The notes below the pieces were generated by a model. It was not told where the DNA came from. It worked only from the letters and a program-made list of their open reading frames with translations, and did not search any database. The position numbers and the translations under genes are program-made. DNA of 64,000 nucleotides from Crambe crambe (taxonomy: Eukaryota; Porifera; Demospongiae; Poecilosclerida; Crambeidae), in contig OZ004591.1 in NCBI GenBank assembly GCA_963924555.1, positions 3,596,001-3,660,000 on the forward strand, read 5' to 3'. Positions 13,201-24,304 of this stretch are shown piece by piece (the stretch's first letter is position 1; every line of letters starts with the position of its first letter).

Positions 13201-16200
13201 ATTAAAAGTTAAAGTTCATGTATTGTAGCTATGTAGTTCATTGGAGATTTCATCATAATATTGTATGAGCCGACCGATCTGGAAGATCTATACAGTTTGC
13301 CATTGACATAATTTTGTATATAATTTTTAAGGCCTTTACTGATATGTACCTGATATACTGTTGCATCAAGGGTTGATTCATAACCAGACTAGTGCCTAGG
13401 GTTTACGCTCTGAGCATTGACAGACCAACATCAAGAGAGAAAGCCTCGGAGAAAGCTAATGACAGATTCACTAGTCAGTTGCGAGGTCGAAGTCCAAGAA
13501 TCACGTGTTACTGGGCGGGGCATAAAAATGTCTGCCTCGTTGTAGGTTGATAGCTAACAAGTCGGAAAAGGACGTGCTATTTTTGAACATGTCGATTTAA
13601 AGGTAAAGGATTATAGCGCAGTCATTTCTGAGTAGATTGGTATAAGAATTATAGCATTTGAATGAACCATTTCTGAAATACGTTGTTTGATGATGATGAT
13701 GAACGACCAGATGAAAACGGTGATTTTTGAAGTCGCTGTAAAATGATACTGCTTCGTTCTCTGCTCTTCATACTTGAGTCCTAGCATGTTGAAGGTGTTC
13801 TATCTTCAAGTTAGGAGTTGCTGACTGCAGGAGGTAAGTATTCTGGAGTTATGAAAGAAAATATCAAGTACTACTCCAATGGAGCATCCGTGCCATCCCT
13901 ACTTAGAGAGTACTATCGTACTCTCTGATGATGAAATCTCCAATAAACTACATAGTTACAATATGTGAACTTTAACTTTTGATAGCATCCAGTTGCCTAT
14001 AATAAAATAATAGAGCATTACATCAAAAAAGATGATGAACAAGTAAAGGAAAATTCTAAATAAAAAAGAAAAGTAGGGATGGCTGTGTGCGGTTCAAAAA
14101 AGTTCAGCAACAAGAGAGTGAACTCCCCATACCCATCACCAACTACGAGGTAACTATTCCTACTTCACTCCCTTAAGTTATATCTCATCATGGGAGTGAA
14201 GTAGGAATGGTTGGCTCGTAGTTGGTGATGGGTAAGGGGAGTTCACTCTCTTGTTGCTGAACTTTTTTGAACTGCACACAGCCATCCCTACTTCTCTTTT
14301 TTATTAAATATTTTTCCTTTACTTGTAGACTTACAACTATAAGGGGAAAAAATCAATATATCATGGGTAATGGCAGACTGAGGGTTGAGTACTCCAGATT
14401 TTAAAACCTTCGAGGATACTCTTATGCCCCCTCAAATACTCTGAGTACTTCAACAACCATTTTACTCATTCCTTTCATTCTTGCCCCCTTTCCTGTACAT
14501 AGTTAACTGTGGGAGTTGGAGTCAAAATTAAATTGTCTACTAATTCTCTAGCCATTGACATAATAAATGTGTATGAGGAATCGTGGGACAGAGTTGACGG
14601 CAGGCATGTAGTGCTAGTGGGAAAATGGTTGATATTTGATTTATGACATGATTAAAGTCACACACAACTTTATGAATTTGAGAAAGGGATAGTTCGATGC
14701 AGGATGGAAGGAATTAGCTACAGCTTATATGAAAATTAATCGTGCCAGTCTTAATACAGTTACTCCTATAGAGAAAAGTACTCTTACTATCAAAATTCCC
14801 TCCCTTAGGGTAAAGTGCATTTATGACTCATAAATGCACTGTTCCCAGGCTTTGAAGCTGCTGACTGTTGAAAGATAGTGAAAACGACAAGCAACTATAT
14901 ACTGGCACCATGAAAATAGCATCACTCAAGTGGTTCACAACAAAAAGACAAACGCAACTGGCTGGCAAGCTATATATGTAGCTTCCATCTAATTCTGTCA
15001 CTAAAGTGTTCCCTGGAGGGACCAAATACTATAACTTAGCTAGCTAGCTAAGTCTTGGTCTGCTATAGGCTTGCCTCAGTTTCCTTGGTAGGTTGATCCT
15101 GGTGGGCATGGAAGGAGCTTGAGAAACTGGCCAGCCTCAGGTTTGCAAACTGGCTTGAGAACTTCTGCACTAAGAATTGAAAATAGCATGCACCCCAGGG
15201 ACAGGCAAGCCATGGCTAGATAGCTACGCCAGGAGTTGTTTTTCTTTTCAAGGCTTTTTTGATTCATAACTAAGGAGCTGGAGTAGCCGATCAACTATTG
15301 ATCAATGGAATTATGCGCCCTGGGGATATAACAGAACACAGTAGTCCTGATGATTATGGCCAAATAAACTACCAAATCCGAGGGCACGGCTGGCCATAAT
15401 CACCAGACTACCATGTTCTAACTATATCTGAGACACAAACAGCTATAATATAATCGTTCATTGCTAGGGACTGGCACATTCTGCCAGCAGTTTTGGGTCA
15501 TCAAAGCAGGAAGCAAACGCAGGCTATGGAAAGTGAACTCCATGGTTGATCTTGAATGTATTATCATGTGTGCCTACACTAGCCAGCCTAGCTTGACCGC
15601 TAGTGAGATTGCAAATAGTAGCCTTTTTATACATATTATGACATCAGCTGCGAGCATAATTAAAGAATAATAAGTCAGCAAAAAGAGAGCACTAGAAATG
15701 CCTGTACACTAGTAGTCATTGTAGATGGGAGTGGTCTATATTGTATAACTTTCTAAATAATGCACACCGAGTAAGGTACATCATGACTTATATTTGCATA
15801 GGGAGGCAAAAGATGGCATGGCAGTCAAGCTGCATGTGTCCGGAACGTTTCTTTCTGAACTGCAGATAGGATTAGTTCAAGGACATAGTAGTAAATTCAT
15901 CACATACTCATTATGTCCGTCTGTCTGTCAACTCTATTCTAGCGCTAATAGGCATGTATGATATAAATGGAGTCACACACACACACTAAAGGACCTGCTT
16001 TTCCAAAAGAGCATCTCTGAAGAAGGAAGTCAAAATTCTTACATGCTATTGGAGTACTATAACCCTCTGGTGTAATGCTGAGGGTTAATTATGCAACAGT
16101 ATAGCAATATTTATGGGGATAATTCTTATTGCTTTGACCACTTCACCAATGAAGCTACCGATTGTGGTTGATTGACAGGAAGTATAATGAATAAGGGCAG

Positions 16201-18315
16201 GCAACCAATCTAAACAATGGCACATCATATTATTATTCGTTGTTTAATTACAAACAAGTAAGCTGTAACTATGAACACAAAAATTGCAAACAATGTCATG
16301 ATCACTTTAAAAATTACCTTCCCAATGCAGTTATTTTCTGAATCAAAATGACCACCATAATTTGGCATGACTAGAATATGTATTATGGGTTGGCAAGTAA
16401 GAGTCAGAGCCTGTTATGCAGGCAGAAATCTGTCTACCTGTCTACTCAAGCCAGAGGATTATGATAACTGCCATGGATGTGGCATGTATAAACAAGAGCA
16501 ATCGTAGATTTCATAACCCCATGTGAATTTTGCATGCTGTATAAATTTTTTGTAGTAAGTACAGAGCGAATTACATACATTTAATTCGAACTTGTGATTT
16601 CTGTTTGGCAATGAAGGCGGGTTTTCCTACTGTTGTTTGACAGGTAAGTCTTCTGCCATTGCAATAGAGTGTAAAAGTGTGGTTTTTCAAAATTTTGGGC
16701 ATAATATATATATATCACGACACCATGGCAGAAATTTGATCTTGTAGCTTACATCACTGTTTCGTCAAGATGTTAGAACACCTACTCTCTCTCAGTCATA
16801 AGCTATCTGAACAAAGCATCTAGCTATTGGTTCCTGGAACTAACTGGTTGGAAAACTTCATCAGACTCAGCCTAAAGTTAACAGGGCAAGCAAAGCAAGT
16901 CTGCACAAATCGAAATACACATTCTATTACTTGAATAACAGGGATAATTTTCTTACTAGAATAATCATAGCCAAGATAAAAAGGTGTGCACACATACAAA
17001 ATGAATTTTTTGCCTCGGCACCAAAGTGCCAAGGCGCAGTGCTGGAAGCGACTATGATCGGCAATGGTGGTACATTTCACGCACACGCGCAATGATCCGT
17101 ATCGAGCACGTGCATTAATTTAGCTCTAGCTAGTATAGCTAGCTAGACATAAAAACAAACAGACAGGCTCAGCTCAGGCTAGCAGTCACTACGCGATAAC
17201 TCTAGTACTGATGCTTCTTGGCCGTCTTTGCCAACAAATCAAGCAATGATTATCACATGCAGAGAACTGACTAAAAGACAGCAGTGAACAAAAACAACAG
17301 AGATTGCAAGGTACACGAACTAGTGCTTCGTTTGAAGTGTCAAAGAGAGAGCCATGGTGAAGGAGAATCTCAGAACTAAGACTTTGAGGCTTCCAAACAA
17401 TGAGAGAATCCAGTACACATACTTCAATCAAGCTATGCAGAGAATAACCATTAAACGACAGTTCCAAATCGCTGAACAGCAAGAATAGTGTGTAAATACT
17501 AATCTTACTACAATAATTATAAGCCATGTTGCTCGGTGTGCATTATTTGGAACTCTCCACAGAAAAGAAACAGAGAAATATTTTGGCAACATTTTGTAGC
17601 TAGAAACATTTGACCCCACAACCCCCCACACTTTTCATTAATTATGCCCATGAGTGTTCAGCCAATCATCCTTGTAGGACTCTGGTTTTAAGCCGGTGAT
17701 CCCTCAGTGTATCTTTATCGTCTCTTATATACCACTGTCACATCATATTCACTGTAAAGCATTTAAAATTAAAATGAAATAGCTAAATTTAGAGGTTGCA
17801 CTTCAGTGCTGAGGCATTCCTAGTCTTTTTAAAAACTAACTTGTTAGTCTATCACTCTACTTGCAACCTTAAATTCTTGCCCTGTAAATACACCATGCCT
17901 CGAACGCAGGGTTCTCCTCAGTCAGTGGTGCTCAAAATACCACATCAAAGGATAATCTACATTCTTCATGGTTGTCATTGTTTTAACCACATCAAAGGAA
18001 ATTTGGTCCCTTCAAAGTGGTTTTTGGCTCTGTCAGAGTGGTTTTCGCCACCCTATCAAGGTTTAGGGAGAACCCTGGAATGTGGATGGTGTAGTGTGCC
18101 ACTTATTGATATGGCTGATGACCTGTTCAAACACCTTGGATATCTCCATCACTTACATTGAGACCAGGAGCTCCAGGATCCACTCCAGTATCCAACACTG
18201 CTATCACTATACCCCTGCCATCATACTCAGGAAATCTCGAAAGGAAACGCTCTGCTCCCGTTTCTCGCGTAGGGACTAATGAAAAAGTCGGAAAAGGTTC
18301 GATTCCATCAGACAT
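1237..18315 (-). CDS. TPP2: tripeptidyl-peptidase II, N-terminal 507 codons (partial)
   Basis: TPP2 is a giant cytosolic subtilisin-type serine peptidase that removes tripeptides from peptides released by the proteasome. Twelve minus-strand exons join in frame: 18315-18157, 11986-11753, 11603-11490, 11390-11266, 11121-11024, 3695-3630, 3513-3359, 2574-2498, 2195-2068, 1831-1732, 1555-1422 and 1367-1237. All catalytic positions are present: Asp in [12 protein letters not shown] (exon 1), His in GAHGTHVAS (exon 7), oxyanion Asn in SSAGNNGP (exon 9) and Ser in NGTSMSSP (exon 11). The order and spacing match animal TPP2 throughout. The vertebrate protein is about 1250 residues, so the C-terminal half should lie left of the window. 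Introns 1 (6.2 kb) and 5 (7.3 kb) are far longer than the others and carry other genes and transposons. The ATG at 18315 is chosen because EPFP and the ETGA segment follow it as in relatives. Confidence 0.95.
3050..3134 (-). repeat. end fragment of a pogo-like element
   Basis: Read on the minus strand from 3134, the sequence starts CAGTTGAACCTGGTTATCC next to a TA, the form of a Tc1/pogo terminal repeat. It continues with a TTTTTTCTGGGCTGCC block shared with the element at 59366-60085. The other end was not found. Confidence 0.45.
4690..6088 (+). pseudogene. broken Fanzor (eukaryotic TnpB-like RNA-guided nuclease)
   Basis: Fanzors are transposon-borne relatives of bacterial TnpB: RNA-guided DNA nucleases with a RuvC domain and a zinc-binding insert. 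Family blocks appear in order. A WNAF...SRKFSF block and ISTDGVAVS lie near 5130-5220. A RuvC-I-like [13 protein letters not shown] follows near 5310-5345. [10 protein letters not shown] and FEAYLKAK are at 5425-5530, and YGDW ends at 5681. [13 protein letters not shown] and [13 protein letters not shown] are at 5690-5800, a second C-x2-C at about 5860, and the RuvC-III-like [11 protein letters not shown] at 5915-5945. The reading frame changes near 5380, is stopped by TAG at 5586-5588 and changes again at TAA 5682-5684. The part before about 5040 is too worn to align, though 4696-4800 may be an N-terminal helix. It lies in TPP2 intron 5 on the opposite strand. No terminal repeats or guide RNA were recognised. 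Inactive by sequence. Confidence 0.85.
6089..7699. other. TPP2 intron 5, no gene seen
   Basis: No coding region with family resemblance or a consistent exon structure is visible. There is a C-rich run near 7045-7060 and an A-rich run near 6720. Confidence 0.5.
7700..7893 (-). repeat. hairpin-rich dispersed repeat, short copy
   Basis: This segment is a reverse-complement, internally deleted copy of the sequence at 32267-32641. Shared blocks include AGACTATAGCTAGTCACATG, the CCTGATTGGTCAGTT block, the GGTTATTGTTTCCAAGTGCG block and CGCTACAGCCCAGGG. It is probably a non-autonomous mobile element. Confidence 0.7.
8030..8103. repeat. dispersed repeat related to 16985-17095
   Basis: AAAGTGCC, CTGGAGGTGACTATGAT, GGTGGTAC and ATGCGCATGA blocks recur in the same order near 16985-17095 with about 70 percent identity by eye. 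The nature of the element is unknown. Confidence 0.4.
8711..9859 (-). CDS. secreted coiled-coil protein with fibrinogen-like C-terminal domain
   Basis: A single uninterrupted frame. The ATG at 9859 is preferred over the upstream ATG at 9895 because it places a hydrophobic signal peptide ([18 protein letters not shown]) at the very N-terminus, giving 382 residues. About residues 30-120 are heptad-like and charged, with several Asn glycosylation sequons. A Cys-rich domain follows, opening [10 protein letters not shown], with [10 protein letters not shown] and [10 protein letters not shown], as in fibrinogen-related and intelectin-like domains. It ends with [24 protein letters not shown] and ALYVQ, a C-terminal pattern I recall from cnidarian and sponge secreted proteins. 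The likely role is an oligomeric extracellular lectin or recognition protein; the ligand is unknown. The gene lies intronless inside TPP2 intron 5 on the same strand, consistent with arrival by retroposition or with loss of introns. Confidence 0.8.
   Translation of the reverse strand: MSGVYLFLTCMITYLVVGQDGPCVANKSLEESISQLNHSIHQLTNLIEQRVEQAKRDMLSSLNAVKREIVSEVAARALLPAPSNSCHVDEEAIKREVVSEISQAVKKQLSPIMDCVVPSIGKSQCYSAKSCHEIKSLLPDSISGYFYVKSATSHPVRVYCDMTKSCGGINGGWMRIANFDADNTLYSCPSGLRLFTDSRRRCGMPSDGAGCASASFNVHGIPYQRVCGKVIGYQYRSTDAFANHVSGNYGIDGTYVDGVGITYGRNPRHHIWTFAAAYSEAEYAAGTRYICPCTHSRGSTAMIPSFVGNDYFCDTGNHVPDDPLWDGAGCEGSNTCCSFNNPPWFMKQLSSNTTNNVELRVCRDQARNDEDIGLKIIALYVQ
9896..11023. other. TPP2 intron 5, upstream of the lectin-like gene
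   Basis: This must hold the promoter of the nested minus-strand gene, but no clear TATA or other element stands out. No other gene is seen. Confidence 0.4.
12198..14326. mobile_element. large foldback element, two hairpin modules
   Basis: 12198-13929 is a long imperfect palindrome. Both ends read ATCAGAGAGTAC inward, followed by TCTCTAAGTAGGGATGGCA, and the arms match for most of about 800 bp. The core (about 12840-13145) is a tighter hairpin containing AGTAGGGATGGCTGTGTG and TTCAGCAACAAGAGAG on each arm. The right arm carries about 115 bp (13146-13260) absent from the left arm. The reverse complement of that insert follows the right end at 13930 and leads into a second core hairpin ending at 14326. 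No open reading frame of interest is present, so it is non-autonomous. Related copies lie at 41325-42088 and 44707-45449. It sits in TPP2 intron 1. Confidence 0.85.
15334..15418. repeat. short foldback hairpin
   Basis: GAACACAGTAGTCCTGATGA plus TTATGGCC is answered by GGCCATAATCACCAGACTAC and ATGTTC, forming an imperfect stem of about 27 bp around a short loop. Confidence 0.7.
16985..17095. repeat. dispersed repeat related to 8030-8103
   Basis: Shares AAAGTGCC, CTGGAAGCGACTATGAT, ATGGTGGTAC and a CGCGCAATGA block with 8030-8103. Confidence 0.4.
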
Positions 18316-18801
18316 TTGCTTGTTTGCTTGCTTGCTCGCTTGCTTGCTAACACGTGGACTGAATTAATTCCTTAATGACTTGGGTTTTCCCCGGCTCTTG
18401 ACCGTTGACGTCATGATAGATCACAAGCGTTGCAAACTGAGCATGCGCAAATTCAGTTTTCGCGGAGTAAGTAGGAACATAGGCCTGCTGCTGGTTGTTT
18501 ATCTGGTGCTAACTTTTGGGTGAACGCGGTGTCCACGGATTAATTAGGGCTAGTGCCGGGTCACTGAGATAGAGGAACAATTGGGCAACCTTCCTATGAA
18601 TTTTGGTGATTCTTTGTAGATTCGAGTTCAATTTGTGCACCCGACAAGCTCTCTCATTCGTTTATGGTGAAAGTTCCCTCCAAAACTTGAAAGTCCATTC
18701 GCAGAGTAGAGAAATTGTAGTTGGCACCTGTGATCATTCCTAGTCTTGTGGCAGCCACTATTTTCTAACCACAAGGCCTCTGAACTCAAAACTAAGGAAC
18801 T
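18316..18801. promoter_or_regulatory. bidirectional promoter region, TPP2 / TFDP
   Basis: 486 bp separate the two start codons, with the genes facing away from each other. It holds GCATGCGCAA at 18441-18450, an NRF1-like half palindrome, and TGACGTCA at 18407-18414, a perfect CRE palindrome. No TATA box is obvious. Confidence 0.6.
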
Positions 18802-21800
18802 ATGGCCACCCTATCAGGTGAGGTAGTGATGAGTGTTAGTTGGTTGAGTTTGACAGAGACTTATTGTCTCATTTTATGTGGTTAGTCAGTTCTAAGGTAT
18901 GTGACTGATCTTAGAGGTTGAATGCAGGTGATATAGTTAACCATAAAGCCAGTCTGTCAATATTGCCACTGCTTTCTAGTTATCTATATGTGATTATTCT
19001 GCCACACCCATCTGAATTGAATAGTGACTTCCTAAAAATTAGTTCACTACAGTTGGAGGGCATGTCCTGTGTAGAACTTTCGTTCTGAAATTTAGCGTAC
19101 CATATGTCCCAATCTTTACCTTTTACATAATCTGCAGGTGATGAGTCATCCCTAACACCAAGCTCCCACAGAAACGGAGAGCATGTGAGTGTACTGATGT
19201 CTTTGTATTCATAGTAGTGTTGTTCTTAGTGGTGGCTGGATGATCACTTCTTGGGGACATATACATGATTATATCTAAACATGGCCACTGCAACATTATG
19301 GTCTTGTAGGTGGTACACATACATAGTTTTACAGAGCTGCTGATAATACATGGTCAGTATTACTGATTATTAAAATGGTGTGTGCTTTAAATATATCAAA
19401 CTCTGGATGCTATTGATTCTGTCACTCATTACTCATGCTGTTGTTATTGCTAAATGTAGGCTAAGTGTTTAATTTATTGTTCCAGGTTGGTGGGATAGTG
19501 AATGGGAATGTGACATCAAATGGACAGCTTACCAGTGAGTTGTGTGTTGATATTAGCTAGTTATAAGCATGAATCTCACTACCTGTGCTGCTATGTGATG
19601 AAATGGCAGGGATTCATTTGCAAACATGACTGATGCTACATATTGTCAGGCTCACTGAAGTGCCACAAAATAGTACATAGCATGTGTACTAGTTATATGC
19701 TCATAGCACAGAAGGGTGAGTGAAGCAACACAGCTTGCTTTTATGATATTTTGGATTTGCATGCCCTCTTCTTATAGAGTCTATAACCCTTGATACTACT
19801 AACCTAGCTTCTCTTTGTTCAGCAGATTCTGAATCTAATCTCTTCCTTTTTTTATCCAGCCTTATTTCCCTGTCACTTTCAGACTCTGCTCTTCTTTTTT
19901 CTCTATTTCTTTCATTTCTTCTGGACTTGACATCCTCAGACTCTGCTTATCGTTTTCTTCTTTCTCTATCCCTTTCATTTCACCTTGGCTGTCTTTTTTC
20001 CGCTGATTCAGAGCTCCTTCTGGCTCTATCCTTCGCATTCCTTTGGTTTAACCTTGCTCTTTTTTGCTGCTCGGTTTTGGAGCACTCGTTAGCTAAAAGT
20101 TAGCTATTTTGTGTATGTGCAGTATTTTACCCTCAGGGCTCGAGTCACATATGTATGTACCAATATATTATATATAGCCACTATCCAGTTTGTTCGCTCA
20201 CGATTATGATATTGGCAAGTGAACTTCGCATAATGATAAGGAAGAAAGAGTCTTAGATTATTAGTCTTCTCTTTAACCTCAGCCACCCTCTCTCTCGTGG
20301 AAGCTGTAACCAAAGTTGATGTGACTCTTAGAGGTGGTCTAATGTGAAGTTTTTGTGAACACTCTGTGTCTACTACACTAATTAGTGCTGTGTTCATAAT
20401 AGACACAACAGAAGAGTAGAACCATGAACCTGCCTATACTAGGAGCAATATAAGATTTATGCTTTCTCTCTCTGGTGATTATAAGCATAGTACATACCAT
20501 ATCAGTTATACTGATAAAGGCTAGGTGGCTAGGTTCTTCCATTCTCAGGAGCATTACCTATGTAAATCTGTAACTAAACAGTCACAACAGGTATCTTATG
20601 AGTACTGTACCATTACTCAAAATTTGTAATTGTGGTTTTGTCCACTACAAAGCTACTAATTCACTGTATTACATTCAAAAAATGGAAGGAAATGCATGAT
20701 TTAAGCTCATCGATTGCACTTATTTTGATACATGCATGTTTTCATTGTTCAGGGCATTGTCTTTAGATCCTCCACTCTAGACATGCTTTTCACTTACTTT
20801 AGTTCAGCGTAAGATTCTTGGTCGGTGATAACTTCATCATCAATAAACTTCGTCACAGGAGTTAGCACATCACATGTCCACAGCATGCACCATCATGTCT
20901 AGGATGTTAGCTTCATGCTTAGTGTACATGTAGATGTTGTGCATGCAGCACATGTTTGCCATTATGTGAGAAATTTTTTTGTAAGATCAATGCTCTACTC
21001 ATGCAACATTGAGATATACAAGTCCAAATACACTAAGAACCAAATCCCACTGATTCACTCTGGGTATAAGATGCATGTGAAAATGGTGAACCATACAGAT
21101 AAACCCACTCATTTGTAAAGCTGATATTGAATGAATCTAAAGCACTTCCTCTGGCTACAACTTCAGGTTTGCCAATAGCGGCTGGTTGGTCTGTGTTGAT
21201 TTCCACCAGCACATTTGCCAGGTTGATATCTGCACAAACAGCTCCCTTAACATACAAACAGCTTGCTTTGCTTGGAATGTATGTAGCTGGTCTACTTTTA
21301 TTAGTGATGCATGCTGCACTAGCCACAGTGTAATATTTTTTGATTTTTTATTAGGTGAATTACGCAATTTGGTGTCCATTCTCGGCAGACAGTCAGATAA
21401 CGGTATAAGCTTGGAACAGGTGATTGTGTGACTTCTTCAATGATGCTTGCCAATTAAAATATTTTGTTTGGTTTTACTTTGTATATAGCTCTTGACTGGA
21501 ACTAGCCCCAGCAGAAATAGTGTGAATGCCAGCCCAGCACTCTCCAGCCCGTTCCCCACTACCCCTAGCAGTAGCAAGTCTAATAACTGGATAGGACGCA
21601 AGAGAGGTAGGCCCTATGAGGTAGAAGAGAGTGCCAAACGGCGACGCAGTGGTTCCTACTCTGCTCGGCAGTCAGGAGAGAAAGCTGGTCATAGCAAAGG
21701 TTTGCGCCACTTTTCGCAGCGAGTTTGTGAGAAAGTCCGGCAAAAGGGAAATACTACTTATAATGAGGTTAGTGATAAGCATGCATGGCAGTCCCCTTCC

Positions 21801-23881
21801 CCCGCCCCCTTGAGGATTATACATAGATCCCATGGATCTATAATCAACAATGGGATTCTAAGAACGTTCTAGAGACATGTTCCTGACAACATCAAAAAAA
21901 GCTGCATGGCTTAGTATGTACTCCATGGAATGAAATCATGATGGACATAAAGTAATGATAGTTCATTCATTCATGTGACAGGTTGCTGATGAGTTGGTAA
22001 AAGAGTTATCGGAATCAGAGAGGAAGTCTCGTGGAACCAATGATGTGGTAATAAAACTAAAGTGGCTGTATATATTAGCATTGTTACTGTGTAGCCACAG
22101 TGAATGCAATCCTCATTTACTGACATAGTAATGGAAACTTTGATGTATGTGGATTAATCACTTCCATGATCGTGTTTTATTTTGTAGCCAATTGACCACA
22201 AGAACATTCGACGGCGTGTGTATGATGCTCTCAATGTCCTAATGGCCATGAATATTATATCTAAGGAGAAGAAGGACATACGATGGATTGGATTACCTAC
22301 AAACTCTGTACAGGAGTGTCAGCATATCGAGGTTAATGAAAGCAACATGTTTCTTTCTTCTTCTTCTTCTTCTTCTTCTTCTTCTTCTTTTTTTTTTTGA
22401 AAAAATCACTCTATACCTACCTACATGAGATTACCCATCTTTTAGCTCATGCTCTTGCTATATTGCTTATGAGTGTGAGTATAGCTAGCTAATATTCATG
22501 TTTATGTATAATCAGGAGGAGCTTATAGAAGCTGAGCAGCGAATCCAATCCAAGAGAAGTAAGGTTGAAGAATTGATAGTACAGGTTAGTGTCCATTATG
22601 ATACCTTGGCTAGGTTGTTAAAATTGAGATCCAACACTCCATTAGATCCTCTCTTATAAGAACCTGATGAAGCGTAACAGAGAGAGGGTATCATCTCTTG
22701 GTGCTCCAGCTCAGAACTCTGCCATTGGCCTCCCCTTCATTGTTGTCAACACTAACAAAAATACTACTATTGACTGCAGCATTTCCAGTGATAAGTGAGC
22801 ACACTTTTATCATCTTAGTAATGCATGTGATACTAGATCAGTAGTTCTGTATTGAGCTCTATCTCTTGACCCGACTGGGTACATATTCTAATTGTTGCCC
22901 ACCAAATATAAACAATATCCTTGTATCCTTTTTAGGTCTGAGTATGTCTTTAGCTTTGACAATGCTTTTGAACTCTATAATGACATTGATGTACTGAAGA
23001 AGATGGGACTTGACTGTGGTCTACATTCAGGATCATGTTCTTCTGAGAATCTCAAACATGCCAAGTCGATGTTACCCAAGGCATTTGGAGATACATTGGA
23101 TGGTTAGTATGAAGCAGAGTTAGAGTCTATATAAATAGTTCTGAATGCCAAGGCTACAATCTGATATACCTATATAATTTTTTTTATTTTAGAAATTGCT
23201 CTGTCAAAAAATCCTCCAGTGGTGGATTCTCTGCCTCAAACTCCCATGACTCACCTGCACTCCTCCCTCTGTTCCACACCAAACACTGCTTTATCCCCGA
23301 CTCTAACACCTTTTTCCACACCTTCATCCTCCCCTCACTCAGCTGCCCTTGCTGCTGTACTTGCCCAAGCTAACTCCTCCTTACAGCTTTCTCCTCAGTG
23401 TGGCACTTCCCTGACTCATCCTAGTCCAAGTCCAATCACGATACCCAATGGTCCTTCTCCTTGTACCACTCCCACCGCCAATCCTCATGTAGGTTTATCC
23501 TCCCCCCAAGCTACAACTGCCAATACCATGTATGGGAAATCAGTTGTGCCCATAGCTGCCAAGCAAACCATGCACTCACCTGTGTCTATAGCTAAGGCTG
23601 TTTTACATCACCGTTGTCCTGGAAACCAGCCTGAGAGTGTTTCTCCTCTTGTCAAGTCATCTTATGCAGAAAGTACTTGTAATGTTCAGTCTAGCCCAAT
23701 GCATGGTTCTCCATCTTCATCCATGACTGCCAAATCACCAAGTGCAAAGTTCGTGACAGTGTCCAAAGTCTCTGATAACGAGCGCCTTAATTCTATTTTG
23801 CAACAACTTCAGAACCCAAACATTTCTAAGCTCCTCTCAACTGCTAATGTGCATTCAAGTGAAAATGGAGCTTCTTCCTAG
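18802..23881 (+). CDS. TFDP: transcription factor DP (E2F partner)
   Basis: DP proteins pair with E2F to control S-phase genes. Eleven exons join in frame to 574 residues: 18802-18817, 19138-19184, 19486-19534, 21355-21419, 21489-21767, 21982-22047, 22188-22331, 22516-22584, 22661-22794, 22936-23102 and 23193-23881. The winged-helix domain is clear: [14 protein letters not shown] in exon 5, [10 protein letters not shown] in exon 6, then [20 protein letters not shown] and [13 protein letters not shown] in exon 7. Dimerisation and marked-box parts follow (LPFIVVNT in exon 9; [15 protein letters not shown] and GLHSGSCS in exon 10). The last exon is a Ser/Pro/Thr-rich tail of about 230 residues, longer than I recall in vertebrate DP1. 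KRGRPY before the domain is a likely nuclear signal. Which DP paralogue it equals cannot be said. Intron 3 (1.8 kb) holds transposon debris. Confidence 0.95.
19804..20085 (-). pseudogene. relic of an Arg-rich repeat region from a transposon protein
   Basis: Read on the minus strand, one frame gives about 90 residues of degenerate repeats of the form ESAE-x-R-x-x-R with many Arg pairs (for example [13 protein letters not shown]), broken by two stops. This pattern is known from the N-terminal regions of Helitron and other transposon-encoded proteins in cnidarians and sponges. It lies in TFDP intron 3, antisense to the gene. Family assignment is from memory of the pattern only. Confidence 0.45.
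22354..22398. repeat. TTC trinucleotide microsatellite
   Basis: About twelve TTC units followed by a T run, in TFDP intron 7 shortly after its donor site. Confidence 0.9.
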
Positions 23882-24249
23882 TTTTTAGCAAATGACTTTT
23901 TAATAAGTTGAAAAACAAGACGATTGGATAGCATTTTCTCAGTTAGTAAACTATAATTGTGTAACTATTGGCCAATGGCTGATGTATAGGTTTTTACAGT
24001 ACCACCAGTTTCTTGTTTCGTTATTTCTGCATTTTTTTTTAACTAGCACGTACACTCTTTATTGTAAACTCACCCCATTTAATGCATACTTGTCATAAAT
24101 ATCTTTTTAGAACATTATCATGCTGTAAGCAAAAACTAAAGTATTATTTGCAAGCTTGTTGCAGGCAATAGGTCTTTTGTATGTATACATTGTGAGGTCA
24201 GTTTATTGTTTTTGAGAAGATCGTATCGAGATTTGTTGTGTTGTTAATT

Positions 24250-24255
24250 TTTATT
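24250..24255 (-). terminator. ninein polyadenylation signal
   Basis: AATAAA on the minus strand, 50 bp past the ninein stop codon, so the two 3' UTRs overlap. Confidence 0.6.
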
Positions 24256-24296
24256 TTAAATTGTGCAATTGTTTCCTGTATTTGAGAAAAAAAACT

Positions 24297-24302
24297 AATA
24301 AA
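24297..24302 (+). terminator. TFDP polyadenylation signal
   Basis: AATAAA about 416 bp after the TFDP stop. It lies 3 bp short of the ninein stop codon on the other strand, so cleavage would fall inside the ninein final exon. Confidence 0.7.
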
Positions 24303-24304
24303 TT

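Larger units (their letters stand above)
14327..18156. other. rest of TPP2 intron 1
   Basis: Contains the short hairpin at 15334-15418 and a repeat at 16985-17095. No exon or complete gene is supported; open frames near 15076-15294 and 17189-17527 lack family resemblance and splice context. Confidence 0.5.

Noticed and set aside
15076..15294. Minus-strand frame with a hydrophobic segment
   Set aside because: No family resemblance, no supporting splice sites, and it lies in a repeat-bearing intron.
17189..17527. 112-residue minus-strand frame in TPP2 intron 1
   Set aside because: Composition and lack of any motif suggest a chance frame.
18290..18310. GGTTCGATTCC word considered as a tRNA T-loop
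   Set aside because: It lies inside TPP2 exon 1 and no cloverleaf can be drawn around it.
20104..20406. 100-residue minus-strand frame in TFDP intron 3
   Set aside because: No recognisable domain and no exon structure; adjacent to transposon debris.
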